This document shows, one piece after another, positions 1-9,374 of a stretch of DNA of 64,000 bases. This DNA comes from Pseudomonas sp. VD-NE ins (GTDB lineage: Bacteria > Pseudomonadota > Gammaproteobacteria > Pseudomonadales > Pseudomonadaceae). The position numbers were made by a program, and so were the translations under genes. Location of the stretch: NCBI RefSeq assembly GCF_031882575.1, contig NZ_CP134772.1, positions 266,001-330,000 of the forward strand. The letters run 5' to 3'. Below the pieces are notes generated by a model. The model had not been told where the DNA came from. It worked only from the letters and a program-made list of their open reading frames with translations, and searched no databases. The stretch's first letter is position 1; every line of letters begins with the position of its first letter.

Positions 1-284
1 TGGCGGCTTATGTGTCCGGTGACGTCAGTGCACCGTATGTGGTGCTGAGTGTGATGGACCGAGGCGCCGGGATTGATCCTTCGGAGCTGGAGGCGATCTT
101 CAACCCGTTTACCCGAGGCGATCGTGCGCGGGGCGGGAAGGGTACTGGCTTGGGTTTGGCGATTGTGAAGCGGATTGCTTCGATGCATGGCGGCAATGTT
201 GAACTGCGTAACCGGTCTGGTGGTGGACTGGAAGCGCGGGTGAGATTGCCGTTGGGGCTGATGTTGCCGCGAGATGCGGTATAG
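1..284 (+). CDS. envZ: EnvZ-type sensor histidine kinase, C-terminal end (partial)
   Basis: The reading frame enters at the left edge of the window (frame of base 3) and closes at 284. It shows the C-terminal part of a HATPase domain: a DRGAGI motif (G1/N-box side), then GKGTGLGLAIVKRI (G2 box), ending in RLPL. This is the ATP-binding half of a membrane sensor kinase. The symbol envZ is inferred from the neighbourhood, since ompR-envZ commonly lies beside rimK in Pseudomonas. The kinase class is clear, but the exact member cannot be proven because the sensor part is outside the window. It converges on rimK. Confidence 0.7.
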   Translation, partial: AAYVSGDVSAPYVVLSVMDRGAGIDPSELEAIFNPFTRGDRARGGKGTGLGLAIVKRIASMHGGNVELRNRSGGGLEARVRLPLGLMLPRDAV

Positions 285-288
285 AAGC

Positions 289-357
289 AGCTGCAAGTTT
301 CAAGCTGCAAGCGGCAAGTAAAAGCGGTTTTCACTTGCCACTTGAAGCTTGCCGCTC
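289..357. repeat. Inverted repeat between convergent envZ and rimK
   Basis: An imperfect inverted repeat built from GCAAG/CTTGC blocks (GCAAGTTTCAAGC on the left, GCTTGAAG/CTTGC on the right) fills the gap between two convergent genes. It looks like one of the short extragenic palindromes of Pseudomonas and could act as a two-way terminator, but it has no clean T-tract. Confidence 0.5.
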
Positions 358-369
358 GACGCTGACTTT

Positions 370-1275
370 TTAGCCCTTGCCTTTGGTCCGGGTCATATTC
401 GGCCCGCCATTCTTCTCAAGATGCTCAATGATGATCCCCGCCACATTCTTCCCAGTGGTGGTCTCGATCCCTTCCAGCCCTGGCGAGGAGTTCACTTCCA
501 TCACCAGTGGCCCGTGATTGGAGCGCAGGATATCCACACCTGCCACCGCCAGGCCCATGACCTTGGCCGCACGCAACGCGGTCATGCGTTCCTCCGGAGT
601 GATCTTGATCAGGCTGGCACTGCCGCCGCGATGCAGATTTGAACGGAACTCACCCGGTTTGGCCTGACGCTTCATTGCCGCGATGACTTTGTCACCGACC
701 ACGAAACAACGAATATCCGCACCGCCGGCTTCCTTGATGTACTCCTGAACCATGATGTTCTGCTTCAGGCCCATGAAAGCCTCGATCACCGATTCGGCAG
801 CGGTCGCGGTTTCGCACAGCACCACGCCGATACCTTGCGTGCCTTCCAGCACCTTGATCACCAGCGGCGCGCCGTTGACCATGTCGATCAGGTCGGGAAT
901 GTCGTCCGGCGAGTGCGCAAAACCGGTGACCGGCAAACCAATACCGCGACGCGACAACAGTTGCAGCGAACGCAGCTTGTCCCGCGAACGGGCGATGGCC
1001 ACCGATTCGTTGAGCGGGAATACCCCCATCATTTCGAACTGACGCAACACCGCGCAGCCGTAGAACGTCACCGACGCGCCGATCCGTGGAATCACCGCGT
1101 CAAAGCCTTCCAGCGGTTTGCCGCGATAGTGAATCTGCGGCTTGTGGCTGGCGATGTTCATGTAGGCGCGCAAGGTGTCGATCACTACCATTTCATGCCC
1201 GCGCTCGGTTCCGGCTTCGACCAGACGGCGGGTGGAATACAGACGCGGGTTCCGCGACAGCACAGCGATCTTCAT
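370..1275 (-). CDS. rimK: RimK, ATP-grasp ribosomal protein S6 glutamate ligase
   Basis: 301 aa, the usual RimK length. The N-terminal preATP-grasp part begins [18 protein letters not shown]. The ATP-grasp core follows, with [13 protein letters not shown] (ATP-binding loop), the DIRCFVVG segment, and the Mg-binding end [14 protein letters not shown]. RimK adds glutamate residues to the C-terminus of ribosomal protein S6. The start overlaps the end of rimB by 4 bp, so translation is probably coupled. In P. fluorescens the rimABK products are reported to act together, with the EAL protein and the protease tuning RimK; this locus has the same order. Confidence 0.93.
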   Translation of the reverse strand: MKIAVLSRNPRLYSTRRLVEAGTERGHEMVVIDTLRAYMNIASHKPQIHYRGKPLEGFDAVIPRIGASVTFYGCAVLRQFEMMGVFPLNESVAIARSRDKLRSLQLLSRRGIGLPVTGFAHSPDDIPDLIDMVNGAPLVIKVLEGTQGIGVVLCETATAAESVIEAFMGLKQNIMVQEYIKEAGGADIRCFVVGDKVIAAMKRQAKPGEFRSNLHRGGSASLIKITPEERMTALRAAKVMGLAVAGVDILRSNHGPLVMEVNSSPGLEGIETTTGKNVAGIIIEHLEKNGGPNMTRTKGKG

Positions 1276-1751
1276 GCAACACCTGTGGAGGAGGTAGATA
1301 CCGGGAACACCGGCTTGTCTTGTACATACTTGATGCCCGGATTGACGACCAGATGGCCATCGATCAGGGCTTTGGAACCGAGCAACAGGCGATAGCGCAT
1401 GGATTTGCGGCAGGCGAGGGTGAACTCGATCGGCCAGACCCGATCACCCAGGGCCAGGGTGGTGCTGATCACATAGCGCTCCTGCGCGTGGCCGTTGGAG
1501 CTTTTGATGGTTTTGCGTGTTACCAGTGGTGCTTCGCAGCGGCGGTGGCGCAACTGCACCACCGTGCCCAGGTGCGCGGTGAAGCGCACCCACTTCTCGC
1601 CGTCGCGTTCGAACGGCTCGATGTCGGTGGCATGCAGGCTGGAGGTGCTGGCGCCGGTGTCGATTTTCGCTCGCAGGCCCGCGACTCCCAAATCCGGGAG
1701 CGCCACCCACTCGCGCAGACCGACAACGGTCAAATGGTCAAATGTCTTCAA
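1272..1751 (-). CDS. rimB: RimB, retropepsin-like aspartic endopeptidase
   Basis: 159 aa. It belongs to the small family once annotated as ATP-dependent zinc protease and now viewed as retropepsin-like. The aspartic protease signature DTGAST lies near residue 32, followed by beta-rich sequence and a LLLGSKAL motif near the C-terminus. It sits between rimA and rimK, overlapping rimK by 4 bp and starting 16 bp after rimA. In P. fluorescens RimB is reported to process or oppose RimK-modified S6; that role is taken from the family and was not seen here. Confidence 0.88.
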   Translation of the reverse strand: MKTFDHLTVVGLREWVALPDLGVAGLRAKIDTGASTSSLHATDIEPFERDGEKWVRFTAHLGTVVQLRHRRCEAPLVTRKTIKSSNGHAQERYVISTTLALGDRVWPIEFTLACRKSMRYRLLLGSKALIDGHLVVNPGIKYVQDKPVFPVSTSSTGVA

Positions 1752-1767
1752 TAGAAAAAACCAACGA

Positions 1768-2547
1768 TTAACGCGTCCAGGCCTCAGGTGAAACCCGGGC
1801 CAACGCTTTGAATGCAGGTTTGGCGAACCAGTAGCCCTGCATCAGAAATATTCCACAGTCCGCCAGGAAATCCCGTTCACCGGCGCTCTCAATGCCTTCG
1901 GCAATGACTGTAACGTCCAACTCCGCACAGATTGTGACAATCCCCCGCACGATCGCCTGACGAACACGGTCTTGATCGACATCGCGGATCAGCGCCATGT
2001 CGAGTTTGATCAGGTCCGGTTGGAAATCAGCCAGCAGATTGAGCCCCGAATAACCGGCACCGAAATCATCGATGGCGGTCTTGAAGCCGAATTCGCGGTA
2101 TTCACGCAGAATATTGGTCAAATGGCGATAGTTATCTACATGCTCGCTTTCCAGGGTTTCGAAAATCAGCCGGTCGATAGGGAAGCGGTGTTTTTTTGCC
2201 GCCTCGAGCGTACTGCGAATGCACAGCTCTGGACGATAGACGGCGTTGGGCATGAAGTTGATCGACAAGTGTGTCTGCATATTAAGATCGGCCGCGCCTT
2301 CGATGGCGCGGGTCCGGCAGAGCTGGTCGAAACGGTAGCGGTTTTCTTCTGTAACCTGATCCAACACGCTGAGTGCGCCTTCACCGTTCACGCCGCGGAC
2401 CAGCGCTTCATGGGCGAAAACCGACTGGTCGCGCAAATCCACGATAGGTTGGTAGGCAAAGTCAAAGTCGAAGCCCAACCGTTCACTGTGCTGGCAGCCC
2501 TGGCAACCGGTGTGGTTCGAGGTTAATGAAGACGGAAATTTAGTCAC
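1768..2547 (-). CDS. rimA: RimA, EAL-domain cyclic-di-GMP phosphodiesterase
   Basis: 259 aa from a GTG start at 2547, chosen because GGAG lies 8 nt upstream; the frame stays open further upstream. It is a single EAL domain with no sensor part. The motif is intact (FAHEALVRG), as are the other catalytic positions: INFMPN, FETLESE, DDFGAGYSGLNLL, IKLDMALI, VIAEGIES and LMQGYWFAKP. It should therefore hydrolyse c-di-GMP. Just after the start is a CQGCQHSE stretch that could bind a metal. It is the first gene of rimABK and links c-di-GMP to ribosome modification. Confidence 0.88.
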   Translation of the reverse strand: MTKFPSSLTSNHTGCQGCQHSERLGFDFDFAYQPIVDLRDQSVFAHEALVRGVNGEGALSVLDQVTEENRYRFDQLCRTRAIEGAADLNMQTHLSINFMPNAVYRPELCIRSTLEAAKKHRFPIDRLIFETLESEHVDNYRHLTNILREYREFGFKTAIDDFGAGYSGLNLLADFQPDLIKLDMALIRDVDQDRVRQAIVRGIVTICAELDVTVIAEGIESAGERDFLADCGIFLMQGYWFAKPAFKALARVSPEAWTR

Positions 2548-2663
2548 TCGATCACTCCATGCCGACGCGCCGGCCAAGATCACAGTCTATCTGGAGGGCC
2601 GAGTTCTTGCGCCCGACAGAAACGGTAGTACAGTTCCGACTACTGGCCGAACGAGGAATTCAA

Positions 2664-3071
2664 ATGGCACAAAAAAGCGAAGAGGACGACAAGGTCCGTC
2701 TCGACAAGTGGCTGTGGGCTGCGCGGTTTTACAAAACCCGCGCCTTGGCCAAAGCGGCGATCGAGAGCGGCAAAGTGCATTGTCGCGGTGAGCGCTGCAA
2801 GCCTGGCAAAGAGCCACGCATTGGCGATGAGTTCGAGATTCGTACCGGGTTTGAAGTGCGTACCGTGAAGGTCGAGGCGTTATCGATTGTGCGGCGTGGT
2901 GCCCCGGAGGCGCAGACGTTGTATGCGGAGACCGAGGCGAGTATTGCCAAGCGTGAAGCGGCTGCGGCGATGCGCAAGGCCGGGGCGTTGGGCGTGAGCA
3001 CCGACGGCAAGCCGAGCAAGAAGCAGCGGCGGGATTTGTTCAAGTTTCGCGGCAGCAGTAACGACGAATAA
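2664..3071 (+). CDS. hslR: Hsp15-type S4-domain RNA-binding heat shock protein
   Basis: 135 aa, starting at the ATG preceded by GAGG. The S4 RNA-binding domain spans roughly residues 9-70 (VRLDKWLWAARFYKTR, then AIESGKVHC). The tail is basic and ends near KKQRRDLFKFRG. Hsp15 rescues stalled 50S subunits that still carry peptidyl-tRNA. It is divergent from rimA and close to hslO, the usual Pseudomonas setting. Confidence 0.92.
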   Translation: MAQKSEEDDKVRLDKWLWAARFYKTRALAKAAIESGKVHCRGERCKPGKEPRIGDEFEIRTGFEVRTVKVEALSIVRRGAPEAQTLYAETEASIAKREAAAAMRKAGALGVSTDGKPSKKQRRDLFKFRGSSNDE

Positions 3072-3093
3072 TCGCGTTGTTGGTGCTGGCCTC

Positions 3094-3157
3094 TTCGCGA
3101 GCAGGCTCGCTCCCACAGGAGATTGCATTCCAATGTGGGAGCGAGCTTGCTCGCGAA
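3094..3157. repeat. REP pair, type A (GTGGGAGCGAGC family)
   Basis: Two inverted copies of TTCGCGAGCAGGCTCGCTCCCAC / GTGGGAGCGAGCTTGCTCGCGAA are separated by about 18 bp. The same element occurs at 32258-32345 and 35079-35166, with a single copy at 12055-12078. It is a classic extragenic palindromic pair of fluorescent pseudomonads and lies between convergent hslR and the PAP2 gene. Confidence 0.9.
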
Positions 3158-3192
3158 TCGAGTGCGCAGCACTCGCCAGGCTTTACGCGGTA

Positions 3193-3993
3193 TCAGGCGC
3201 TACGCACCACACTCATCCGCGAAACCAGCGGCAACTTGCCCAGCAACGCAAAGATCGGTGCCGTCACCTTCAGCCAGAAGTTCGAGGCGTGATACGCAAA
3301 CGGCGTGTAGTAACCCCAACCCAATGCCCACACCGCCAGCAATACGCCGCCAATGTAATCGTCCTGACCCCAATGCGCACCGGCTACCAGGCGCGGCAGC
3401 ATAAACAACAGCGCCAGGCCCCAGATCGTCACAAACTGGCCAACCGTGCGACTGAATACGCCCATGAACAGCGCCCAGATCAGCAATACAGAAGCGTGGT
3501 CACCGGGGAAACTCTGGCTCGAGCGATCCTTCAGCTCCCAGGTCTTTTCCAGGTGCGGGAAGTAATCGCTGATATGTACCGCGCCTTCCAGCACCATCGA
3601 CGGGCTGCTGTGTTGCCAGTCCATGTGGTCGGCGAACTTGGAAAACAGCGTGCGGATCACCACCATCAACAGCAGGATCGAGAAAAAACCGAAAAATGCG
3701 CGACGCACATCAATGGCCTTGAACACCCAGTCGCCCTTGATCAGCAGCGTCAGCAAAATCAGCCCGACGACGATGTCGAACGGTCGCAGACTTGCAATTG
3801 CCCAGATGTGGAGCCATATCGGGTTGCTGGCCAGCGGTGCATTGAGCGAGCGGAACAGCCACTCGTCGAAAATCACACACAGCGAGTTGCCTGTAGGCCA
3901 TAACCAGAAAGCCAGTAGTGCTAATGGCACTACGTTGCACAGAACCAGCCGGCCGAGGTTCCACGTTGATTGGAACAAACCCGGATTGTTCAT
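3193..3993 (-). CDS. PAP2-family phosphatase, inner membrane
   Basis: 266 aa from the ATG at 3993, which has a strong GGGAGG ribosome site 8 nt upstream; the open frame extends further but has no support. It is a multi-span membrane protein with type 2 phosphatidic acid phosphatase signatures: SQSFPGDHAS (motif 2) and RLVAGAHWGQDDYIGG (motif 3). Likely substrates are lipid phosphates such as undecaprenyl pyrophosphate or lipid A phosphate; the sequence does not decide. It is divergent from hslO. Confidence 0.85.
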   Translation of the reverse strand: MNNPGLFQSTWNLGRLVLCNVVPLALLAFWLWPTGNSLCVIFDEWLFRSLNAPLASNPIWLHIWAIASLRPFDIVVGLILLTLLIKGDWVFKAIDVRRAFFGFFSILLLMVVIRTLFSKFADHMDWQHSSPSMVLEGAVHISDYFPHLEKTWELKDRSSQSFPGDHASVLLIWALFMGVFSRTVGQFVTIWGLALLFMLPRLVAGAHWGQDDYIGGVLLAVWALGWGYYTPFAYHASNFWLKVTAPIFALLGKLPLVSRMSVVRSA

Positions 3994-4098
3994 AAAATGC
4001 CTCCCATGGCAGAGCAGTCGGCACCAAAAAGAGTGCCAAGAAGCGCAAATTTTCACGCCTTGTAACCATTTTGTCACCACATTCAGATACCCAAAATT

Positions 4099-5001
4099 AT
4101 GACCGACCTAGCGGATACCGATTTCACCCAACGTTTCATCTTCGATGACAGCGACACGCGCGGCGAACTGGTTGCGCTTGAACGCAGCTATGCCGAGGTT
4201 CTTGCCAAGCACCCGTACCCGGAACCGGTCGCGCAACTGCTGGGCGAATTGATGGCGGCGGCCTCGTTGCTGGTGGGCACCTTGAAGTTCGACGGCTTGC
4301 TGATTCTGCAAGCGCGCTCCGAAGGGCCGATTCCGCTGCTGATGATCGAATGCTCCAGCGAGCGCGAAATCCGTGGCCTGGCGCGCTACGACGCCGAGCA
4401 GATCGCGCCGGACGCCACCCTTGCCGACCTGATGCCGAACGGCGACCTGACCCTGACCGTCGACCCGACTGTCGGTCAGCGCTACCAGGGCATCGTCGAT
4501 CTCGACGGCGAAACCCTGTCGGAATGCTTCACCAACTATTTCGTCATGTCGCAACAGGTCGGCACGCGTTTCAAATTGTTCGCTGACGGCCGTCGCGCCC
4601 GTGGAATGCTCTTGCAGCAACTGCCGGCCGACCGTCTGAAAGACGAAGAAGAGCGCGCCGACAGCTGGCAGCACATCACCGCGCTGGCCAGCACCCTGAC
4701 CGCCGATGAGTTGTTGAGCCTGGACAACGAAACCGTGCTGCATCGCCTCTACCATGAAGAGCAGGTTCGCCTGTTCGATGTGCAGAACCTGCGCTTCCGT
4801 TGCAGCTGCTCGCGGGAACGCTCGGGCAATGCGTTGGTCAGTCTGGGTCTGGAAGATGCGCAGGCGCTGGTGGAGGAACGAGGTGGCGAAGTCGAGATCG
4901 ATTGCCAGTTCTGCAACCAGCGTTACCTGTTCGACGCGGCCGATATTGCTCAATTGTTCGCTGGCGCAGGCGTCGACACGCCGTCAGATACCCGGCACTA
5001 A
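4099..5001 (+). CDS. hslO: Hsp33, redox-activated chaperone
   Basis: 300 aa, typical length. The C-terminal zinc-binding redox switch is complete: CSC near residue 235 and CQFC near residue 270. Oxidation of these cysteines releases zinc and turns on holdase activity. A weak hairpin with GTAACG/CGTTAC arms (5030-5053) follows the stop, without a T-tract. Confidence 0.95.
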   Translation: MTDLADTDFTQRFIFDDSDTRGELVALERSYAEVLAKHPYPEPVAQLLGELMAAASLLVGTLKFDGLLILQARSEGPIPLLMIECSSEREIRGLARYDAEQIAPDATLADLMPNGDLTLTVDPTVGQRYQGIVDLDGETLSECFTNYFVMSQQVGTRFKLFADGRRARGMLLQQLPADRLKDEEERADSWQHITALASTLTADELLSLDNETVLHRLYHEEQVRLFDVQNLRFRCSCSRERSGNALVSLGLEDAQALVEERGGEVEIDCQFCNQRYLFDAADIAQLFAGAGVDTPSDTRH

Positions 5002-5182
5002 AACGGTTCAGCGCAGGTAAATTCACTGCGTAACGACGGAATTTCGCCGTTACGACGGGAGGACCCTACTCTTTTTGGGCTTTTCTGGCATAATCCGGCC
5101 CACTTTTTTCGCGGTAGTAGTGCACGACTTTCTACTACAAAACGTTTGGAGCACACTCGGCCACTGGCCGACGGGGAACCTC

Positions 5183-6724
5183 ATGACGCAAGCCAATAAC
5201 GCCGTGTACACCGATCTGAGTGTTGATGATCTGGTAAAAGAAGCCCTGAACCGCGGTGAGGGCGAGCTTGCCGATACCGGCGCTCTGGTTGTTCGCACTG
5301 GTCACCGCACCGGTCGTTCGCCTGTTGACCGTTTCATCGTTGAAGAGCCTTCCACCCAGGCCGCTATCGCCTGGGGCCCGATCAACCGCAAGTTCCCGGC
5401 CGACAAGTTCGACGCGCTGTGGGCTCGCGTAGAAGCATTCAACAACGCGCAAGAGCACTTTGTGTCCCACGTGCATGTAGGCGCGGCGGAAGATCACTAC
5501 CTGGCCGTGAAAATGACCACCCAGACTGCCTGGCAGAATCTGTTCGGTCGTTGCCTCTTCATCAACCCGGCCCAGTACAACCCGGCCGGTCGTGAAGAGT
5601 GGCAAGTGCTCAACGTGGCCAACTTCGAGTGCGTGCCTGAGCGTGACGGCACCAACTCCGACGGTTGCGTGATCCTCAACTTCGCACAGAAGAAAGTGCT
5701 GATCGCTGGCATGCGTTACGCCGGTGAGATGAAGAAAGCCATGTTCTCCGTGCAGAACTTCCTGCTGCCGGCCGCTGACGTGCTGCCAATGCACTGCGCT
5801 GCCAACATCGGCGAAGAAGGCGACGTGACCCTGTTCTTTGGTCTGTCGGGCACCGGTAAAACCACCCTGTCGGCCGACGAAAGCCGTTACCTGATCGGTG
5901 ACGACGAACACGGCTGGGGCGAAGGCGTGGTGTTCAACATCGAAGGCGGTTGCTATGCCAAGTGCATCGACCTCTCCGAGAAGAACGAGCCGGTCATCTG
6001 GAAAGCCATCAAGCACGGCGCCGTGCTGGAAAACGTTGTCATCGACGACGCCAAGCACGCCGACTACGCCGATGTCAGCCTGACCCAGAACAGCCGCGCC
6101 GCGTACCCGCTGGAGCACGTTGCCAAGCGTTCCGAGCACAACCTCGGTGGCGAGCCAAACGCGGTGATCTTCCTGACTTGCGACCTGACCGGCGTACTGC
6201 CGCCAGTGTCGATCCTCAATGAAGAACAAGCGGCCTACCACTTCCTGTCCGGCTACACCGCTTTGGTGGGCTCGACTGAAATGGGTTCGGGCAGCGGCAT
6301 CAAGTCGACCTTCTCCACCTGCTTCGGCGCACCGTTCTTCCCGCGTCCGGCTGGCGAATACGCCGAGCTGCTGATCAAGCGCATCCGCGGTTTCGGTTCG
6401 AAGGTTTACCTGGTCAACACCGGCTGGACCGGCGGCGGCTACGGCGTCGGCAAACGCTTCAACATCCCGACCACCCGCGCAGTGATCGCAGCGATCCAGA
6501 GCGGCGCACTGATCGGTGCAGCCACCGAGCACCTCGACACCATCAACCTCGACGTGCCACTAACCGTACCGGGCGTAGAAACCAACCTGCTCAACCCACG
6601 CAACACCTGGGCTGACAAGGCTGCTTACGACGAGGCTGCGAAAGCACTGGCCGGTCTGTTCATCGAGAACTTCAAGAAGTTCGAAGTGAGCGACGCGATC
6701 AAGGCTGCTGGGCCGAAGTTGTAA
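5183..6724 (+). CDS. pckA: ATP-dependent phosphoenolpyruvate carboxykinase
   Basis: 513 aa from the ATG at 5183 (GGGG about 8 nt upstream); upstream in-frame starts would add residues the family lacks. The P-loop GLSGTGKTT is followed by the metal site GDDEHGWG and [10 protein letters not shown]. It converts oxaloacetate to PEP and commits carbon to gluconeogenesis. The long leader (5002-5182) contains a possible stem with GTAGTA/TACTAC arms at 5114-5138. A strong terminator follows the gene. Confidence 0.97.
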   Translation: MTQANNAVYTDLSVDDLVKEALNRGEGELADTGALVVRTGHRTGRSPVDRFIVEEPSTQAAIAWGPINRKFPADKFDALWARVEAFNNAQEHFVSHVHVGAAEDHYLAVKMTTQTAWQNLFGRCLFINPAQYNPAGREEWQVLNVANFECVPERDGTNSDGCVILNFAQKKVLIAGMRYAGEMKKAMFSVQNFLLPAADVLPMHCAANIGEEGDVTLFFGLSGTGKTTLSADESRYLIGDDEHGWGEGVVFNIEGGCYAKCIDLSEKNEPVIWKAIKHGAVLENVVIDDAKHADYADVSLTQNSRAAYPLEHVAKRSEHNLGGEPNAVIFLTCDLTGVLPPVSILNEEQAAYHFLSGYTALVGSTEMGSGSGIKSTFSTCFGAPFFPRPAGEYAELLIKRIRGFGSKVYLVNTGWTGGGYGVGKRFNIPTTRAVIAAIQSGALIGAATEHLDTINLDVPLTVPGVETNLLNPRNTWADKAAYDEAAKALAGLFIENFKKFEVSDAIKAAGPKL

Positions 6725-6743
6725 GATCTGTCGTGAATGAAGA

Positions 6744-6770
6744 AGCCGCCCTTTAGGGCGGCTTTTTTTT
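6744..6770 (+). terminator. Rho-independent terminator after pckA
   Basis: The stem AGCCGCC-CTTTA-GGGCGGCT is followed by eight T residues, 20 bp after the pckA stop. It also separates pckA from the convergent hipA. Confidence 0.93.
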
Positions 6771-6776
6771 GGGTGA

Positions 6777-8042
6777 TTAGAAGATACGAAAAGCAGGCGC
6801 CATCCTTTCCTGCTCACTTCTGGACATCCCAAGCGCATTAGCGATCTCCGGCCAAAGACGGATCACGTCTTGAATGCGCTCAATGATGTCTGCTGAATCC
6901 TCACGGCTAACCCGAAAATAACCAGCGACTTCCCTCGCTAGCTCTAAGTCCAACGCGTTGTCAGAATCAGTGATGTTCAGCTTCAACCCATCCGCATGTG
7001 CCACCGGATTCATGTCGTAGGCTGCCGACAACCGCCATCCCCGACCAGGATCCAGAATAAATCCATGGTTGCGAAGGTGATCGTCGGTGTTGGAAACCAA
7101 AATGTTGAAGACAATTCGCGACCAAAGCTCGCGGAGGTCGGTGTTGGGTTCCGAGCCGTGTTCCATGATCACTTCCGCCAACTCTAGATAGCTGGCGCCG
7201 GTTGAGGCGTCGTCGCCGTCGACGCGGTTGGTCATGGTCATGGCTGATGCGAAGTGATGTCGGCCGCCGCGCGCGGTTCGGTCGAAACGCTTCACCAGGA
7301 AGCAGTGGTGATCGCTTGCGTAGCGTCGGGCCATGCCGGTCGCAACACGCAGACCACAGTTGACCGCCAAAGCGTTTACTACAAATTCCCAACCACCAAC
7401 ATCGTAGTCATCCCTCGTACTTGGGAATTTGGCGATCCACAGTTGACCGAACTCGTCGACGACGCTGGCTTTCGGTCTGGCGCCGCCCAGCGAGCCGCCA
7501 GGTGCGATGAGCATTCTTAGCCATTCGCGGCCCTCGGTGGCTGTGTTGTCCCTATCGTTTTCCAGGGCGAGACTTGCCTGCTCTAACGCGCGTAGCTCGA
7601 CAAAGGGTGGGGCGGCAACGCCGTCGCGGTCGTCGAGGAAGTTGCCTTCGTCATTGAGTTTGTAGCGAAGGGCGCCGACACGGAACAGGTCGTGGACGCC
7701 AAGCAGGTAATCGGATTCAAACAACTTGCTGTTGCTGGGAAGCAAGCCGTCGCGAATGTCCCTTTCCAAGCGACGTTTCATCAGCAGTTGGCCCCAACGA
7801 TCGGGGCTCGAGTCTGCAAAGACGCCAAAGCGGCTCTGATGTTCGCCGGGGAATTGGCGGCCTTCGAAGGGGCCGATGCGCGGGTCTAGAGTTATGGAAC
7901 TCAACTCGGGATCGGCCAACGCCTTAGGGTCGTACTCAAATTCGAACACGTTGGTGTTGCGTGTTTTCCTTGCGTGTAGAAATCCGAGGCGTCTGGCGCC
8001 TTTCAAGGATTCCCAGTCTGCATAAACAGCAATCAGCGTCAT
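6777..8042 (-). CDS. hipA: HipA-type serine/threonine kinase toxin
   Basis: 421 aa, a full-length HipA. Visible parts are the N-terminal subdomain (couple_hipA), the Gly-rich [10 protein letters not shown] loop near residue 190, the lysines in LWIAKFPS and CFLVKRFDR, the catalytic loop [11 protein letters not shown] near residue 315 and the DMNP metal motif near residue 341. The kinase residues look intact. HipA toxins phosphorylate a translation component (glutamyl-tRNA synthetase in E. coli) and cause persistence; the target here is unknown. It overlaps hipB by 4 bp, as in a coupled toxin-antitoxin operon. Confidence 0.9.
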   Translation of the reverse strand: MTLIAVYADWESLKGARRLGFLHARKTRNTNVFEFEYDPKALADPELSSITLDPRIGPFEGRQFPGEHQSRFGVFADSSPDRWGQLLMKRRLERDIRDGLLPSNSKLFESDYLLGVHDLFRVGALRYKLNDEGNFLDDRDGVAAPPFVELRALEQASLALENDRDNTATEGREWLRMLIAPGGSLGGARPKASVVDEFGQLWIAKFPSTRDDYDVGGWEFVVNALAVNCGLRVATGMARRYASDHHCFLVKRFDRTARGGRHHFASAMTMTNRVDGDDASTGASYLELAEVIMEHGSEPNTDLRELWSRIVFNILVSNTDDHLRNHGFILDPGRGWRLSAAYDMNPVAHADGLKLNITDSDNALDLELAREVAGYFRVSREDSADIIERIQDVIRLWPEIANALGMSRSEQERMAPAFRIF

Positions 8043-8533
8043 TCTTCACCTGTTGGGGGGCCGGCCTTTTTCTTCGTGTTCAAAAGGCTGGAGAGTGAGT
8101 GTGTGTTGAATGGAAAGTCAGCCGGAATTTTCGTGGTAGTGGCGGCATCGATAACGTTTGAAGTCCCGGCGTGTTCGGATGCGCCCTTTTTTGCCGCACT
8201 GACTGCTCGTACTCGCTGGGTTTTTTTGGCTGCGGATCGTGTTGCAGGCATTAACTGCGCATCCTGCAATTGGCGACCCATTTCATCGGATGCAGCCAGT
8301 TTGTTCAGATCCTTTTCCAGCCCCAGCACCTGCATGACCGACAAGTAAGCCCCGATGGTGACGCCTGATCCACCTGACTCCAGATGGCGCAAGGTTGTCA
8401 GCGACATGCCTGATCTTTCGGCGACCTGCTTGGCCGTCAATTTGCGGCGTAGGCGAGCCAGCTTCAGTCGTTCACCAAGGTCGACCAACAGCCGAGCAGT
8501 GGAGGGCAAAAGCGGCGCTGTTTTCTTGGCCAT
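8039..8533 (-). CDS. hipB: HipB-type Xre antitoxin with long basic tail
   Basis: 164 aa from the ATG at 8533; an upstream in-frame ATG at 8551 is possible and has AAGG at similar spacing. The helix-turn-helix lies at about residues 15-70 ([33 protein letters not shown]). After residue 85 a tail of about 80 residues is rich in Ala, Lys and Arg ([18 protein letters not shown]) and ends [11 protein letters not shown]. HipB proteins are often only 80-110 aa, so the tail is unusual. It should bind and silence HipA and repress the operon through the repeats at 8534-8684. Confidence 0.85.
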   Translation of the reverse strand: MAKKTAPLLPSTARLLVDLGERLKLARLRRKLTAKQVAERSGMSLTTLRHLESGGSGVTIGAYLSVMQVLGLEKDLNKLAASDEMGRQLQDAQLMPATRSAAKKTQRVRAVSAAKKGASEHAGTSNVIDAATTTKIPADFPFNTHSLSSLLNTKKKAGPPTGEE

Positions 8534-8684
8534 GTGGCAGTATTCCTTCATTTTTAAACCTTAACTGCCAGAATAATAGCACTTAAGCTGAAGGACGCTG
8601 TTTGCCGCAAGATCCCTGAAAAAAAGGTTAAGTGGCATTATTCCATCTGTTTTTGGTTTGTATAGCTAGAATACTGCCACTTAA
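8534..8684. promoter_or_regulatory. Operator array of four TTAAGTGGCATTATTC-like sites upstream of hipB
   Basis: Four related sites are visible. 8534-8546 (GTGGCAGTATTCC) touches the hipB start codon. 8571-8586 (GAATAATAGCACTTAA) is inverted. 8628-8644 reads TTAAGTGGCATTATTCC. 8669-8684 (GAATACTGCCACTTAA) is inverted. The last two form an inverted pair with a 24-bp spacer. By position and repetition these are probably HipB operators that autoregulate hipBA; the consensus differs from the E. coli TATCC-N8-GGATA operator. Confidence 0.75.
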
Positions 8685-8703
8685 ACGTGAGCGCTTCCTC
8701 GAG

Positions 8704-8967
8704 TCAGCCCGGTTTTTGCCGGTACTTTTCGAGAACCTCCATGCGTGAGGAAAGTGGCTTTTCAGCATCGGCAGGGGTGGTTTCAAAGCCTTCAATACTT
8801 AGGCTAGCCAAGTAGTTTGACCGGCGAACCTTGTCGTAATGGGCCTGCTTTTGCTGAAACGTCAAAACGCTCGTGTCAGCATTTGAGTCTGAATCGCGAT
8901 GATTTTTGCGTAAGATCTCGTCCATTTCGATAACGCTTTCCATCAGCTCATCAAAGAATTTGCTCAT
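8704..8967 (-). CDS. Orphan YhfG-like (Fic-antitoxin family) small protein
   Basis: 87 aa from the ATG at 8967, which has GGGAG 6 nt upstream; the in-frame ATG at 8979 lacks this. Residues 1-20 (MSKFFDELMESVIEMDEILR) match the helical N-terminus often seen on antitoxins. The C-terminal half (RRSNYLASLSIEGFETTP, then SSRMEVLEKYRQ) resembles YhfG, the small partner that restrains Fic AMP-transferase toxins. No fic gene is adjacent; the next gene in the same direction is hipB. The YhfG assignment is from memory of the motif. Confidence 0.6.
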   Translation of the reverse strand: MSKFFDELMESVIEMDEILRKNHRDSDSNADTSVLTFQQKQAHYDKVRRSNYLASLSIEGFETTPADAEKPLSSRMEVLEKYRQKPG

Positions 8968-9041
8968 GGTTGCTCCCATGTTTAATTACCGTTTTTTTGA
9001 TCGCTCTCACAGAGTGCATAAGAGCGATACGATCACTCGAT

Positions 9042-9341
9042 TCAGGCTGGAGCCTTCCAGTTGAGCATCCGCTGCTGCGCGACTTGCAGCAGGTCACAGC
9101 CATCCTGCGTCAGCAGATAGAGGGCGTGGGTGATGTGGGGGATGTCTTCGACGTCGGCTTGTTTGAAGTTGAGGCAGTAGAGGGTGCGTAGCAGATCGGC
9201 GGAGGCGCGCAGGCGCTGGAGGGCGCATTCGAGGATGTCTTGCGGGTTGGCGGCTGTGTCGATGAGTAGAGGCTTGGTATCGGTGAGGTTGGATTCGAGT
9301 GGGCGGTAGCGATCAGGGGTAAGCGGGTTCCATGCTTTCAT
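9042..9341 (-). CDS. Small alpha-helical protein, paralog of 10939-11214
   Basis: 99 aa, no known function. The C-terminal 65 residues share a clear signature with the gene at 10939-11214: LRTLYCLNFKQADVEDIPHI here, LETLYCLCFKQADVKDIPNI there, then ALYLL-QDGCDLL-VA. It may be related to the Pseudomonas DUF3077/DUF6124 type of short helical proteins, but that is uncertain. It lies downstream of the hydrolase-like gene and has its own long structured leader (9375-9575). It could be a partner or immunity-like protein for the hydrolase; that is inference only. Confidence 0.6.
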   Translation of the reverse strand: MKAWNPLTPDRYRPLESNLTDTKPLLIDTAANPQDILECALQRLRASADLLRTLYCLNFKQADVEDIPHITHALYLLTQDGCDLLQVAQQRMLNWKAPA

Positions 9342-9374
9342 AATGTGTATTCCAGATGTCGTGAAGTGTCATCC

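Noticed and set aside
3094..3157. REP pairs as possible CRISPR repeats
   Set aside because: Inverted, not direct, repeats, only two copies per site and no regular spacers or cas genes.
5135..6532. 465-codon frame antisense to pckA
   Set aside because: Shadow of pckA; no family motif and no promoter signal.
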